Assembly: GCA_035627915.1 (NCBI GenBank)
Contig: DASPKT010000448.1
Coordinates: forward strand, 1 to 51,376
Direction: 5' to 3'
Length of the DNA stretch: 51,376 nt
Origin: DASPKT01 sp035627915
GTDB taxonomy: Bacteria > Pseudomonadota > Alphaproteobacteria > Azospirillales > Azospirillaceae
Both the position numbers and the translations under genes were made by a program. Shown in pieces: positions 1-7,594 of this stretch. How positions within the stretch are numbered: the first letter of the stretch is position 1; the number at the start of each line of letters is the position of its first letter. The notes under the pieces were generated by a model that saw only the letters and a program-made list of their open reading frames with translations, searched no databases and was not told the origin of the DNA.

Positions 1-228
1 CTGACGCAGGAGTTCGCCGGCCGCCCCCTGCCCGGCTGGGCGGCGGAGATCGGCTGCACCGGCTGGGCCCAGGCGTTCCTGAAGTTCATCGTCTCCCACC
101 CGGCCGTCACCTGCGCCATCCCCGCCACCACCCGCGTCGACCATGTGCGGGAGAACATGGCGGCGGCCTCGGGCCCCATGCCGGACGCCGCCCTGCGCGC
201 CCGCATGGCGGCCGACATCGCGGCCTGA
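1..228 (+). CDS. aldo/keto reductase, C-terminal fragment (cut by window start)
   Basis: The first 75 codons are open in frame 1 and end with TGA at 226-228. The translation ends with FLKFIVSHPAVTCAIPATT followed by an R-x-x-H-V-x-E-N-M segment. This is the characteristic C-terminal end of the aldo/keto reductase fold, including the NADPH-binding IPATT/R region and the closing helix. Such enzymes reduce carbonyls with NADPH in the cytosol, but the substrate cannot be told from this piece. The next gene starts 12 bases downstream on the same strand, so the two are probably cotranscribed. The start and active-site tetrad lie outside the window. Confidence 0.8.
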   Translation: MTQEFAGRPLPGWAAEIGCTGWAQAFLKFIVSHPAVTCAIPATTRVDHVRENMAAASGPMPDAALRARMAADIAA

Positions 229-240
229 GGGGCGGGGCCG

Positions 241-888
241 ATGCCGACCTGGATGAGCTATTCCCTGTCGGACCTGCTGCTCTTCTCGCCCCGCACCTAC
301 TACCGGCTGTTCGAGCTGATGAACGCCGCCCTGTGGCCGGCGCACGTCCCGCTGCTGGCCGCCGCCCTCGCCGTCGCCGTCCTGGCGCTGGCCGGGCACC
401 GGCGGGCGGGCCGCGGCGCCGCGGCGCTGCTGGCGGCGGCCTGGGCCTGGACGGCGGTGGACTTCCTGGGCATCCGCTACGCCGCCGTCAACTGGGCCGC
501 CCCCTGGTTCGCCGGCGCCTTCCTGGCGCAGGCGGCGCTGCTGGCCTGGCAGGGCCTCTTCCGCGACCGGCTGCAGCCCGCCCCCGGCGGCCGGGCCGGC
601 ACCGCGCTCTACCTCGCGGCAGTTCTGCTGATGCCGCTGGCGGCCCCGCTGTCCGGGCGCCTCTGGACCCAGGCGGAGCCGTTCGGCCTTGCCCCCGACC
701 CCACCGCGGCGGCGACGCTGGGCCTGCTGGCGGCGGCCCGGGCGCCCTGGTCCCTCTGGATCGTCCCGCTGCTCTGGTGCGCCGTGTCGGGCGCCACCCT
801 CCGGACCATGGAGGCGCCGGACTTCTGGGTGCTGCCTACCATAGGCCTGCTGGCGCTGGCGCTCCGCCTGCGGCGGCACCCCGTCTGA
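241..888 (+). CDS. DUF6064-like integral membrane protein
   Basis: This 215-residue protein opens with MSYSLSDLLLFSPRTYYRLF, which I recognise as the conserved N-terminal signature of DUF6064 membrane proteins. Several hydrophobic segments follow (about residues 35-52, 60-77, 85-103, 120-137 and 165-210), separated by short arginine-rich loops, so it should span the inner membrane five or six times. Biochemical function is unknown. The start follows a purine-rich GAGGGGCGGGG sequence and lies 12 bases after the aldo/keto reductase stop, which suggests an operon. The family name is from memory of the motif. Confidence 0.7.
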   Translation: MPTWMSYSLSDLLLFSPRTYYRLFELMNAALWPAHVPLLAAALAVAVLALAGHRRAGRGAAALLAAAWAWTAVDFLGIRYAAVNWAAPWFAGAFLAQAALLAWQGLFRDRLQPAPGGRAGTALYLAAVLLMPLAAPLSGRLWTQAEPFGLAPDPTAAATLGLLAAARAPWSLWIVPLLWCAVSGATLRTMEAPDFWVLPTIGLLALALRLRRHPV

Positions 889-930
889 GACGTCCCCCGC
901 CGGCCCGCCGCAGCAAGATGCGATTGCAAA

Positions 931-944
931 TGACACCGGTTACC
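931..944 (+). promoter_or_regulatory. LacI-type operator in the exuT-like promoter
   Basis: TGACACCGGTTACC matches the locus-wide palindrome TGACACCGGTGTCA, with CpG at the centre. A plausible -35 TTGCAA (925-930) and -10 TATGGT (947-952) flank it with a 16-base spacer. The operator would then fill the spacer, a classic position for repression. It is identical, as the reverse complement, to the site before uxaC at 25051; the flanks extend the identity to 18 bases. Confidence 0.75.
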
Positions 945-1007
945 TTTATGGTCGTCGCGTAATCCGGCCAAGGGGCCGTCAGAACGTACCAGGGAGGGTC
1001 GGGAGCG

Positions 1008-2348
1008 ATGTCGCAGCCCGCAATGGACCAGGGAGCAACCGGCGGCGCGGCGCGTCCGTCCTTCGCCGACGTCAATCCGGACGAGCGCATTGGGCGCTAC
1101 CGCTGGGTGGTCGTCAGCCTTCTGTTCGCCGCCATGGCCTTCAACTACGTCGACCGGCAGATGATCGGCGTGCTGAAGCCGACCCTGACGGCGGAGTTCG
1201 GCTGGAGCGAGACCGACTACGCCAACATCATCTTCTGGTTCCAGGCCAGCTACGCCATCGCCTACCTGCTGTTCGGGCGGGTGGTGGACCGGATCGGCGC
1301 CCGCTGGGGCTTCGCGCTGGCCTTCACCATCTGGACCATCGGCCACATGGGCCATGCCGCGGCGCGGTCGCTGGCCGGCTTCATCGCCGCCCGCATGGTG
1401 CTGGGCATCGGCGAGGGCGGCGGCTTCCCCTGCGGCGTCAAGGCGGTGGCGGAGTGGTTCCCGAAGCAGGAACGCGCCTTCGCGACCGGCATCTTCAACG
1501 CCGGCACCAACATCGGCGCCATCATGACGCCGCTGATCGTGCCCGCCATCACCATCGCCTACGGCTGGGAGATGGCCTTCATCATCACCGGCCTCATCAG
1601 CCTGGTCTGGCTGCCGGTGTGGCTCTACATCTACAAGCGCCCGCGCGAGCACCCGAAGCTGGGCGCGGCCGAGCTGGCGCACATCGAGCAGGACCCGCCC
1701 GACCCGGAGCAGAAGATCGGCTGGCTGCGCCTGCTGACCGTGAAGGAGACCTGGGCCTACGCGCTGGGCAAGTTCCTGATCGACCCGATCTGGTGGATGT
1801 TCCTGTTCTGGCTGCCGGACTTCCTGGCCAAGCGGCACGGGCTGGACCTCAAGAGCTTCGGCATCCCGCTGGTCATCATCTACCTGCTGTCCGACGTCGG
1901 CAGCGTCGCCGGCGGCTGGCTGTCCTCGCGCATGATCCGCGGCGGCGCCAGCCTCAACAAGGCGCGCAAGACGGCGATGTTCATCTGCGCCCTGTTCGCG
2001 GTCCCCGTGGGCTTCGCCGCCTTCGCCGACACGCTGTGGGTCGCCGTCCTCATCATCGGCATCGCCACCGCTGCGCACCAGGGCTTCTCCGCCAACCTCT
2101 ACACCCTGCCCTCCGACGTGTTCCCCCGCGCCGCGGTGGGCTCGGTCGTCGGCATCGGCGGCATGATCGGCGCCATCGGCGGCATGACCATGGCGAAGTA
2201 CGCGGGCTGGGTGCTGGACGAGATCGGCACCTACACCCCGATCTTCGTGGTGGCCGCCACCGCCTACCTGCTGGCCCTGCTGGTCGTCCACCTGCTGTCG
2301 CCCCGGCTGGCGCCGGTGGACATCTCGGACGTCGCCGCCAGGAACTGA
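1008..2348 (+). CDS. exuT: hexuronate (galacturonate/glucuronate) transporter, MFS anion:cation symporter family
   Basis: The 446-residue protein has about 12 membrane segments. FNYVDRQ (residues 45-51), the GRVVDRIGARWG loop after TM2 and the GIGEGGGFP segment in TM4 are typical of the ExuT/GudP anion:cation symporter branch of the major facilitator superfamily. It would import free hexuronates across the inner membrane with protons. The start follows a GGGAGGGTCGGGAGCG region. It is a single gene with its own operator (931-944) and a terminator (2371-2404). The neighbouring galacturonate catabolic genes support uronate as the substrate; exact specificity is inferred. Confidence 0.85.
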   Translation: MSQPAMDQGATGGAARPSFADVNPDERIGRYRWVVVSLLFAAMAFNYVDRQMIGVLKPTLTAEFGWSETDYANIIFWFQASYAIAYLLFGRVVDRIGARWGFALAFTIWTIGHMGHAAARSLAGFIAARMVLGIGEGGGFPCGVKAVAEWFPKQERAFATGIFNAGTNIGAIMTPLIVPAITIAYGWEMAFIITGLISLVWLPVWLYIYKRPREHPKLGAAELAHIEQDPPDPEQKIGWLRLLTVKETWAYALGKFLIDPIWWMFLFWLPDFLAKRHGLDLKSFGIPLVIIYLLSDVGSVAGGWLSSRMIRGGASLNKARKTAMFICALFAVPVGFAAFADTLWVAVLIIGIATAAHQGFSANLYTLPSDVFPRAAVGSVVGIGGMIGAIGGMTMAKYAGWVLDEIGTYTPIFVVAATAYLLALLVVHLLSPRLAPVDISDVAARN

Positions 2349-2370
2349 CGGACCTCGCGTTCAAAAAGGA

Positions 2371-2404
2371 AACGCCGGCCGGGGGGCATCCTCCGGCCGG
2401 CGTT
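2371..2404. terminator. bidirectional hairpin terminator between converging genes
   Basis: AACGCCGGCCGG (2371-2382) and CCGGCCGGCGTT (2393-2404) form a perfect 12-bp stem with a 10-base loop. It lies 22 bases after the exuT-like stop and 32 bases beyond the stop of the converging esterase gene. TCAAAAAGGA precedes it, giving a T-run for leftward transcripts, and CCCGTTTCC follows it for rightward ones. Confidence 0.75.
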
Positions 2405-2436
2405 CCCGTTTCCGGGGGTGTCGGTGGGCGGCGGCC

Positions 2437-3459
2437 TCAGCCCAGGAAGCCGCGCTTCGCCGACCAGTCCAGGAACAGCTGCGGCCACGCCCGCACCGGC
2501 TTCCCCTCGATCCCGCGCAGGCCGAAGCCGTGGCCGCCCTCCTCGAAGACGTGCAGCTCGACGGGCACGGCGGCCTTGCGCAGGGCCGCGTACATCAGCA
2601 GGGAGTTCTCCACCGGCACCGCCGTATCGTCGGTGGCGTGCAGGATGAAGGTGGGGGGCGTGGCGGCGGTGACCGCGGTCTCGGCCGAATAGGCCTCCTC
2701 CCGCTCCGGCGCCGGCGCCTCGCCCAGCATGTTGGTGCGCGAGCCCGGGTGCGAGGTGGCGGCGCGCAGCGAGATCACGGGATAGACCAGCCCCGCCAGG
2801 TCGGGCCGGGCGGAAACCGCGTCCGCCTCGTCCACCGGTTCGTAGACCCGGCGGTCGAAGCGGGTGGCGAGCGAGGCCGCCAAGTGCCCGCCGGCGGAGA
2901 AGCCCTGCACCGCCACCCGCGCGGGGTCGAGGCCGTAGGAACCGGCGCGCGCCCGGATCAGCCGCAGGGCCCGCTGGGCGTCCTGCAGCGGCGTGTCGGG
3001 CCCGGCCGCCCAGCCGTGGTGCGGCAGGCGGTAGAGCAGGACGAACACGGTCACCCCCCGCGCCGCCAGCCAGCGCGCCGTCTCGAAGCCCTCCTTGTCC
3101 ACCACCACGTGGGCGTAGCCGCCGCCGGGGACGATGAGGACGGCGGCGCCGTTGGGCTTGGCCGGCCGGAACACCGACAGGGTGGGACGGGTCACGAAAC
3201 GGACGGCGCGGTCGCGCAGCCTGTAGGGGTTCTCGCGCTCCACCACCTCCTCTACGACCGTGACCGTCTCGCCCCCGGGCGGGCGGCCGGGCCAGAGGTC
3301 GAAGACTTCCGCAGGGTCGGCGGGGATGTCCTGCAGCTCCTGCGCCCCGGCCGCCGCTGGCAGGGCCAGGGCAGCCAGCGTCGCCGCGGCGGCGCCGCGG
3401 AACAGGGTGCGCCGGTTGCTGTGCATGGGGTTGCTGCGCATGATGGGGTCGCTGCGCAT
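2437..3459 (-). CDS. exported alpha/beta-hydrolase esterase (acetyl-xylan/pectin-esterase-like)
   Basis: The 340-residue alpha/beta hydrolase has an oxyanion-type PGGGYAHV (residues 111-118) and nucleophile motif GFSAGG with Ser188. The likely acid is Asp277/278 in HATDDTAVP and the likely base His310 in EEGGHGF. Residues 16-40 carry RRTLFRG and a hydrophobic stretch ending AAAGAQ, a Tat-like signal peptide. I chose the ATG at 3459 because GGAGAGGA precedes it; an upstream in-frame start would bury the signal. It follows the LamG gene after 104 bases on the same strand, in a pectin locus. That context suggests deacetylation of pectin or hemicellulose in the periplasm; the true substrate is unproven. 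Confidence 0.8.
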   Translation of the reverse strand: MRSDPIMRSNPMHSNRRTLFRGAAAATLAALALPAAAGAQELQDIPADPAEVFDLWPGRPPGGETVTVVEEVVERENPYRLRDRAVRFVTRPTLSVFRPAKPNGAAVLIVPGGGYAHVVVDKEGFETARWLAARGVTVFVLLYRLPHHGWAAGPDTPLQDAQRALRLIRARAGSYGLDPARVAVQGFSAGGHLAASLATRFDRRVYEPVDEADAVSARPDLAGLVYPVISLRAATSHPGSRTNMLGEAPAPEREEAYSAETAVTAATPPTFILHATDDTAVPVENSLLMYAALRKAAVPVELHVFEEGGHGFGLRGIEGKPVRAWPQLFLDWSAKRGFLG

Positions 3460-3563
3460 GGGTGTCCTCTCCGTCAGAGCGCCGTGTATCCCAGGGCGCG
3501 GAAGCGCGCTCCGCCGGGAGGTCGGGGCCGTCGCCGACCCCTCTCCCTGCGGCCCGTCGGCGC

Positions 3564-6500
3564 TCAAGGCAGGCCCACCTGGTTGTTGCGGCGGGTCACC
3601 TCCGGCACACCGGCGTCGACCCGGACCGCGGCCGCCCTTACCCCGGAGGGGAGCGCGAGGCGGACCTCAGCCGTCTTCGGCAGCAGGTCGTCCGGGGCCT
3701 GGAGCGCCGGCACCGGCGCCGACGCCAGCACCCGGCCCTGCGCGTCGAGCGCGGAGACGGTGCCGGCCGGCGTCGCCGCGGCACCCAGGCTGTGCACCGT
3801 CACCTTGAGGCCGTCGCCGTCGGCCGCCACGTCGTAGCTGCCGATGCCGAGGTCGGGGCGGCGCGCCTGGGGCTCGGCCGGCTGCTCCAGCGCGAACTCC
3901 AGCACGGTCGCGGTCTTCGGGGCCAGCACCAGGGAGACGTCGCCGCCCCGCTCCAGCTCCACCGTGCGGGACTGCGGCGTGCCGTCGGCCCTGTCGTCGC
4001 CGTCGCGGTCGACACCCGACGTCATGCGCCAGCGGCCGGCCTCCACGTCCCAGCCAGTCATGGTCGCCGCCACCTCCCGGTCCTCCAGGTTGAAGGCGAT
4101 GACCTTGAAGCCCTTCGGCGTGGCCCGCGGCACCAGCACGGCGACGCTCTCCGCCGTGGCGGGGGCGGCGAAGCGCCAGCTCACCGCGTGGCCCGGCATG
4201 ATCTGGTTGCGCCGCAGCGCCATGCCGCCCAGCCGCGCCCGCTGCAGCAGGTCGCTCGGCACGTGCACGCGGTCGGACCAGAGGTGGCCTTCCGTCATCA
4301 TGTACATGCGCTGGCTGTTGATGCGGATCTCCTTGGCGTACAGCTCCTCCAGGAAGCGCTTGTCCCCCGTCGTCTGCCAGGCCACGTGCCGGGCGAAGGC
4401 GAGGTCGCTGCCGGGCCCGCCGGTGTTGGAGAGCGGCCCCTCCTCCGCGGTGGCGGCGCGCGCCATCTCGGTCAGGGTGCGGCCCCAGTCGTCGCGCCGG
4501 CCCAGCCATTCCACCGCGTCGTTGTTGATGGTGGAGATGGCGCTCCAGCCCCGCTTGCCGGCGTCCGACAGCATCGGGCGCAGGTACTTCTCGTCGCCGG
4601 TCCAGCGGTAGGCCGCCCAGAAGATCTGGTTGGCCGCGGCGACGCCGGTGCCGCCGCGCTCCGCGTCGGTCGACCAGTTGATCTCCTCGGGGTACGTCCA
4701 GGAGCCGTCCGGGCTCTGCTTGCCGTGGGCGAGCCAGCCGTCGGCCAGCTCCAGCACGATCTTCCGCACGGCGGGGGAGCCGTTGTACTCCACCAGCAGC
4801 AGGCCGGGATGCAGGATCAGGTAGGAGAAGGGCTTCGACCACTCCCACACGCCCTCGCGGACAATCTGCCTGCCGCCGAAATAGTTGCTGACGATGTGGC
4901 GGTGGCCGGCCTTGTTGACCTCCGTGACGGCGGCGTAGTTGCGCGCCGTCTCCATCGCCCGCTCCACCGTGCGGGGATCGCCCCAGTTCAGGTAGAGCGC
5001 CTGGGCGAGCGTGTTGATGCCCTCCTCGTAATTGTGCAGCTCGTCCGTGGTGATGGTGTTCAGCCCGTTGGTGAACATGCCGTTGGCGTAGGCCGCCTCC
5101 AGCAGCGCCATCAGGGAGCGGTTCAGCTTGTCCGGGTCCGCCCCCATCAGCGCCAGCGGCGGCCACTGGTTCAGCAGGTCGGTGTCGTCGGAGATGCCGC
5201 CGCCGAACTCCCCCTGCGCGGGCTGGCCCGGCTCCATCTGGCGGTTGTCGATCCACCAGTTCACGAACTGCCGGACCAGCCTCAGGTCCTGCACCTGCCG
5301 GAAGGCCCACAGCGGCACGCCGTCGGGCGGGACCGGCTGGGTGAAGGGCACGCCCGGCTGCTCGCCGTTCTGCTCGGCCCAGTAGGCGCGGCCCTGGGTG
5401 TGGCCGGGGTCGATGCGCAGCAGGTCGCTGACGTCGCGCCAGTAGCGCTCGTAGATCGGCAGCAGGTGGTTGTTCGGCTGCTCCTCCACGAAGAAGCCGA
5501 GGTTGTCGCGCACCTGCTGGAAGCGGTCGGCGACGTGTTCCGTCTTGGCCTCGGCACTCGGCTTGAAGACCAGCCGCACCTTGGCGCCGTCCAGGCTGGC
5601 GCCGGTGAAGTCCGGCGCGGCGCTTGCGATGGAGAGGTAGAGGCTGCGGTCGTTGGGCAGGAAGCGGTCGCGCGTGTCCAGCCACAGGGTCCGCGCCTCC
5701 CCCGGCCTGACCGAGACGTTGACGTCCAGCAGGTCGCGGTCGGGCCAGAGCGGGTCCTTGACCCGGATGTTCAGCGGCACCAGCCCGTCATGGGTGGCCG
5801 TGACCTTCATCGCCGGCAGCTCCAGCGCGATGCCGTCGAGGCCGGCGTCCATGTTCTGCCAGCCGTAGGCGAAGCGGCCGACCGGGTTGCCCGGCGCCAC
5901 CTCGCGGAAGTCGGCGGGGATCAGCAGGTGGACCAGCGGCAGCCCGCCTGCGGCTCTATCCGCGCGCGGCTTCGACGGGGCGCCGTTCGGCAGGGCCACG
6001 ACGGTCGCCCGCTCGTCCGCGACGAAGCGGCCGGCGATGTGGCGGCGCAGCTCGTCCAGCGTCGGGTAGTCCGGCTCCGCCGCGGCGCGGACCGTGTAGC
6101 TGAGCGAGGCGGTGCCGGCCGGCGGCGCGCCCGCCTCCACCCGGTAGGCGGCGATCTCCTGGATCGGCACCTCCTGCACCGCGTTGTCGAAGCGCAGCTT
6201 CCCGCCGGTCAGCGGGGAGGCCAGCTGGTGGGAGGTGCGCTCCTGCCCGGCCGGGCGGTCGGCCAGCTTCGTCTCCCGGCCGGACGCGTCGAGGGCGGTG
6301 AGCGTGCCGTGCGCCGCCCCCTGGAACTCGATCCGGTTCCAGGGCTCGCCCGGCAGGCTGAAGGTCACGCCCTTGCCGCCCTCGGAATAGGTGTTCCAGT
6401 CCGGCAGCTCGAAATAGTCGTGCCGGCCCGGCAGGCGGGAGCGGTTGTAGACGCCCGGCCAGGTCGTCTCCCGGATGCCGTCGTTGCCGCGCCACATGTG

Positions 6501-7412
6501 CTGCTTCAGGTCGCGGGCGTCGGTGAACTCCACCTTGCGGATCCGGGTGGCGGGGTCCTTCAGGTAGGCGGGCGCGTCGCCCGGCCGGTTCCAGCCGAAG
6601 CGGGTCAGCCACTCCTCCCGCCAGGGCGCCTGGCCGGCATCGCGCGCGGGTGCGGCCGCCGCGGCAGGGGCCCGGCCGCGGGCCAGGTCGGCGACGGCGC
6701 CGTCCTCCAGCATGTGGTCGTAGATGCGGATCTCGTCGATGTCGCCGCCGCGCATGAAGCTGTAGCGGCTCTGCACCTGGTAGGGGGAGATGATGCGGCT
6801 GTGCGGGCCGAAGGCGTAGAGCCCCGCGTCCAGCACCGCCGCCTTGTCCAGCGTCGCCGCCGGCTTGCCGTCGACGTAGAGGCGCACGCCGCGCGCCTCG
6901 TCCCAGGAGAAGGCCAGGTGGACCCAGCGGTCGGGCGCCGGCGCCTCCGCCACCTTGTGGGAGACGCGCAGCCGGGCAAGGTTGGCGTCCGTCACGAAGC
7001 CGTCGAAGCCCGAGCCGTTCCAGTCCAGCCGCAGCCAGACCATGTCCCAGCTGGAATGGTCGGAATAGCCGACGCGGAAGAGCGGGAACGGGTTGGCGCC
7101 GACCGGCTCGCGGGCGCGCCAGAAGAAGGACAGGGTGCCGCGCTGGGCGAAGATGTTGCCGGCCGCGGGCCAGGCCAGGATCTGGTCGTGCGCGGCCTCG
7201 ATGGCACCGCCGACGGCGCCGTTGGGGACCAGCTTCACCTTGTCCACGAACAGCGCGCGGGGATCGCCCTGTGCGGCGTCGGCGTCGAAGCCCTTGTCGC
7301 CGCTGGCATGGAACAGGAGACCCGGCGCTTCCGCCCCGGCCGTAGCCGGGAGCAGGGTCGCCAGGAGAATGCCGGAGGCGGCCAGCGCCCTCCGGGGTCG
7401 AGAGATCGCCAT
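3564..7412 (-). CDS. large secreted LamG-domain protein with alpha-helical toroid-like core, unknown activity
   Basis: The 1282-residue protein starts with a signal peptide (about 1-27, ending TAGA). Residues 30-245 look like a LamG/concanavalin-A jellyroll, with W-V-H-L-A-F, Y-V-D-G-K and D-E-I-R-I-Y-D motifs. Two beta-rich regions follow (about 260-430 and 430-640). Then comes a Trp/Asn/Asp-rich helical region (about 650-1090) resembling the (alpha/alpha) toroids of polysaccharide lyases and hydrolases. The C-terminus (about 1190-1282) looks like a CARDB-type beta sandwich. I recognise no catalytic family. The ATG at 7412 follows GGAGGGA; an earlier in-frame start would extend the leader. 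It sits between the TonB receptor and an exported esterase on the same strand, so a role on pectin or its side chains is likely but inferred. Confidence 0.75.
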   Translation of the reverse strand: MAISRPRRALAASGILLATLLPATAGAEAPGLLFHASGDKGFDADAAQGDPRALFVDKVKLVPNGAVGGAIEAAHDQILAWPAAGNIFAQRGTLSFFWRAREPVGANPFPLFRVGYSDHSSWDMVWLRLDWNGSGFDGFVTDANLARLRVSHKVAEAPAPDRWVHLAFSWDEARGVRLYVDGKPAATLDKAAVLDAGLYAFGPHSRIISPYQVQSRYSFMRGGDIDEIRIYDHMLEDGAVADLARGRAPAAAAAPARDAGQAPWREEWLTRFGWNRPGDAPAYLKDPATRIRKVEFTDARDLKQHMWRGNDGIRETTWPGVYNRSRLPGRHDYFELPDWNTYSEGGKGVTFSLPGEPWNRIEFQGAAHGTLTALDASGRETKLADRPAGQERTSHQLASPLTGGKLRFDNAVQEVPIQEIAAYRVEAGAPPAGTASLSYTVRAAAEPDYPTLDELRRHIAGRFVADERATVVALPNGAPSKPRADRAAGGLPLVHLLIPADFREVAPGNPVGRFAYGWQNMDAGLDGIALELPAMKVTATHDGLVPLNIRVKDPLWPDRDLLDVNVSVRPGEARTLWLDTRDRFLPNDRSLYLSIASAAPDFTGASLDGAKVRLVFKPSAEAKTEHVADRFQQVRDNLGFFVEEQPNNHLLPIYERYWRDVSDLLRIDPGHTQGRAYWAEQNGEQPGVPFTQPVPPDGVPLWAFRQVQDLRLVRQFVNWWIDNRQMEPGQPAQGEFGGGISDDTDLLNQWPPLALMGADPDKLNRSLMALLEAAYANGMFTNGLNTITTDELHNYEEGINTLAQALYLNWGDPRTVERAMETARNYAAVTEVNKAGHRHIVSNYFGGRQIVREGVWEWSKPFSYLILHPGLLLVEYNGSPAVRKIVLELADGWLAHGKQSPDGSWTYPEEINWSTDAERGGTGVAAANQIFWAAYRWTGDEKYLRPMLSDAGKRGWSAISTINNDAVEWLGRRDDWGRTLTEMARAATAEEGPLSNTGGPGSDLAFARHVAWQTTGDKRFLEELYAKEIRINSQRMYMMTEGHLWSDRVHVPSDLLQRARLGGMALRRNQIMPGHAVSWRFAAPATAESVAVLVPRATPKGFKVIAFNLEDREVAATMTGWDVEAGRWRMTSGVDRDGDDRADGTPQSRTVELERGGDVSLVLAPKTATVLEFALEQPAEPQARRPDLGIGSYDVAADGDGLKVTVHSLGAAATPAGTVSALDAQGRVLASAPVPALQAPDDLLPKTAEVRLALPSGVRAAAVRVDAGVPEVTRRNNQVGLP

Positions 7413-7503
7413 GCTCGTTCCCTCCGTCGGGAGCGGCCCTCTGCCGGGACCGGTACCCGATGACTTTTGTGTTCGGTCGCACATGCCCGGCGTCTCCCCC
7501 TCC

Positions 7504-7567
7504 CCGTCACCCCGGCGCAAGCCGGGGTCCAGGGGAGCCTGGATTCCGGCTTGCGCCGGAATGACGG
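7504..7567. repeat. 64-bp dispersed palindromic element, copy 1
   Basis: Two 30-base arms (7504-7533 and 7538-7567) flank a 4-base loop. The left arm starts CCGTCACCCCGGCGC and the right arm ends GCGCCGGAATGACGG. The four mismatched positions are C opposite A on this strand and therefore G-U wobbles in leftward RNA, so a leftward transcript folds perfectly. It lies between the TonB receptor stop and the LamG gene start. Related copies are at 19481, 46047 and 46186. Confidence 0.85.
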
Positions 7568-7594
7568 AAAAGGAAGGAGGACGCCCGGTACCGG

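Noticed and set aside
7445..7458. ACCGGT core before the LamG gene as another operator
   Set aside because: CGGGACCGGTACCC keeps only the six central bases; the outer TGAC/GTCA arms are missing, and it sits just 33 bases from the start.
3462..7463. Antisense open frame of 1333 codons over the LamG gene
   Set aside because: Its composition is Arg/Gly/Val/His-rich with no domain, and the opposite strand encodes a coherent exported protein with start signals. This is a third-position GC shadow, as are the long frames at 7637-11038, 10644-12638 and 33295-36957.
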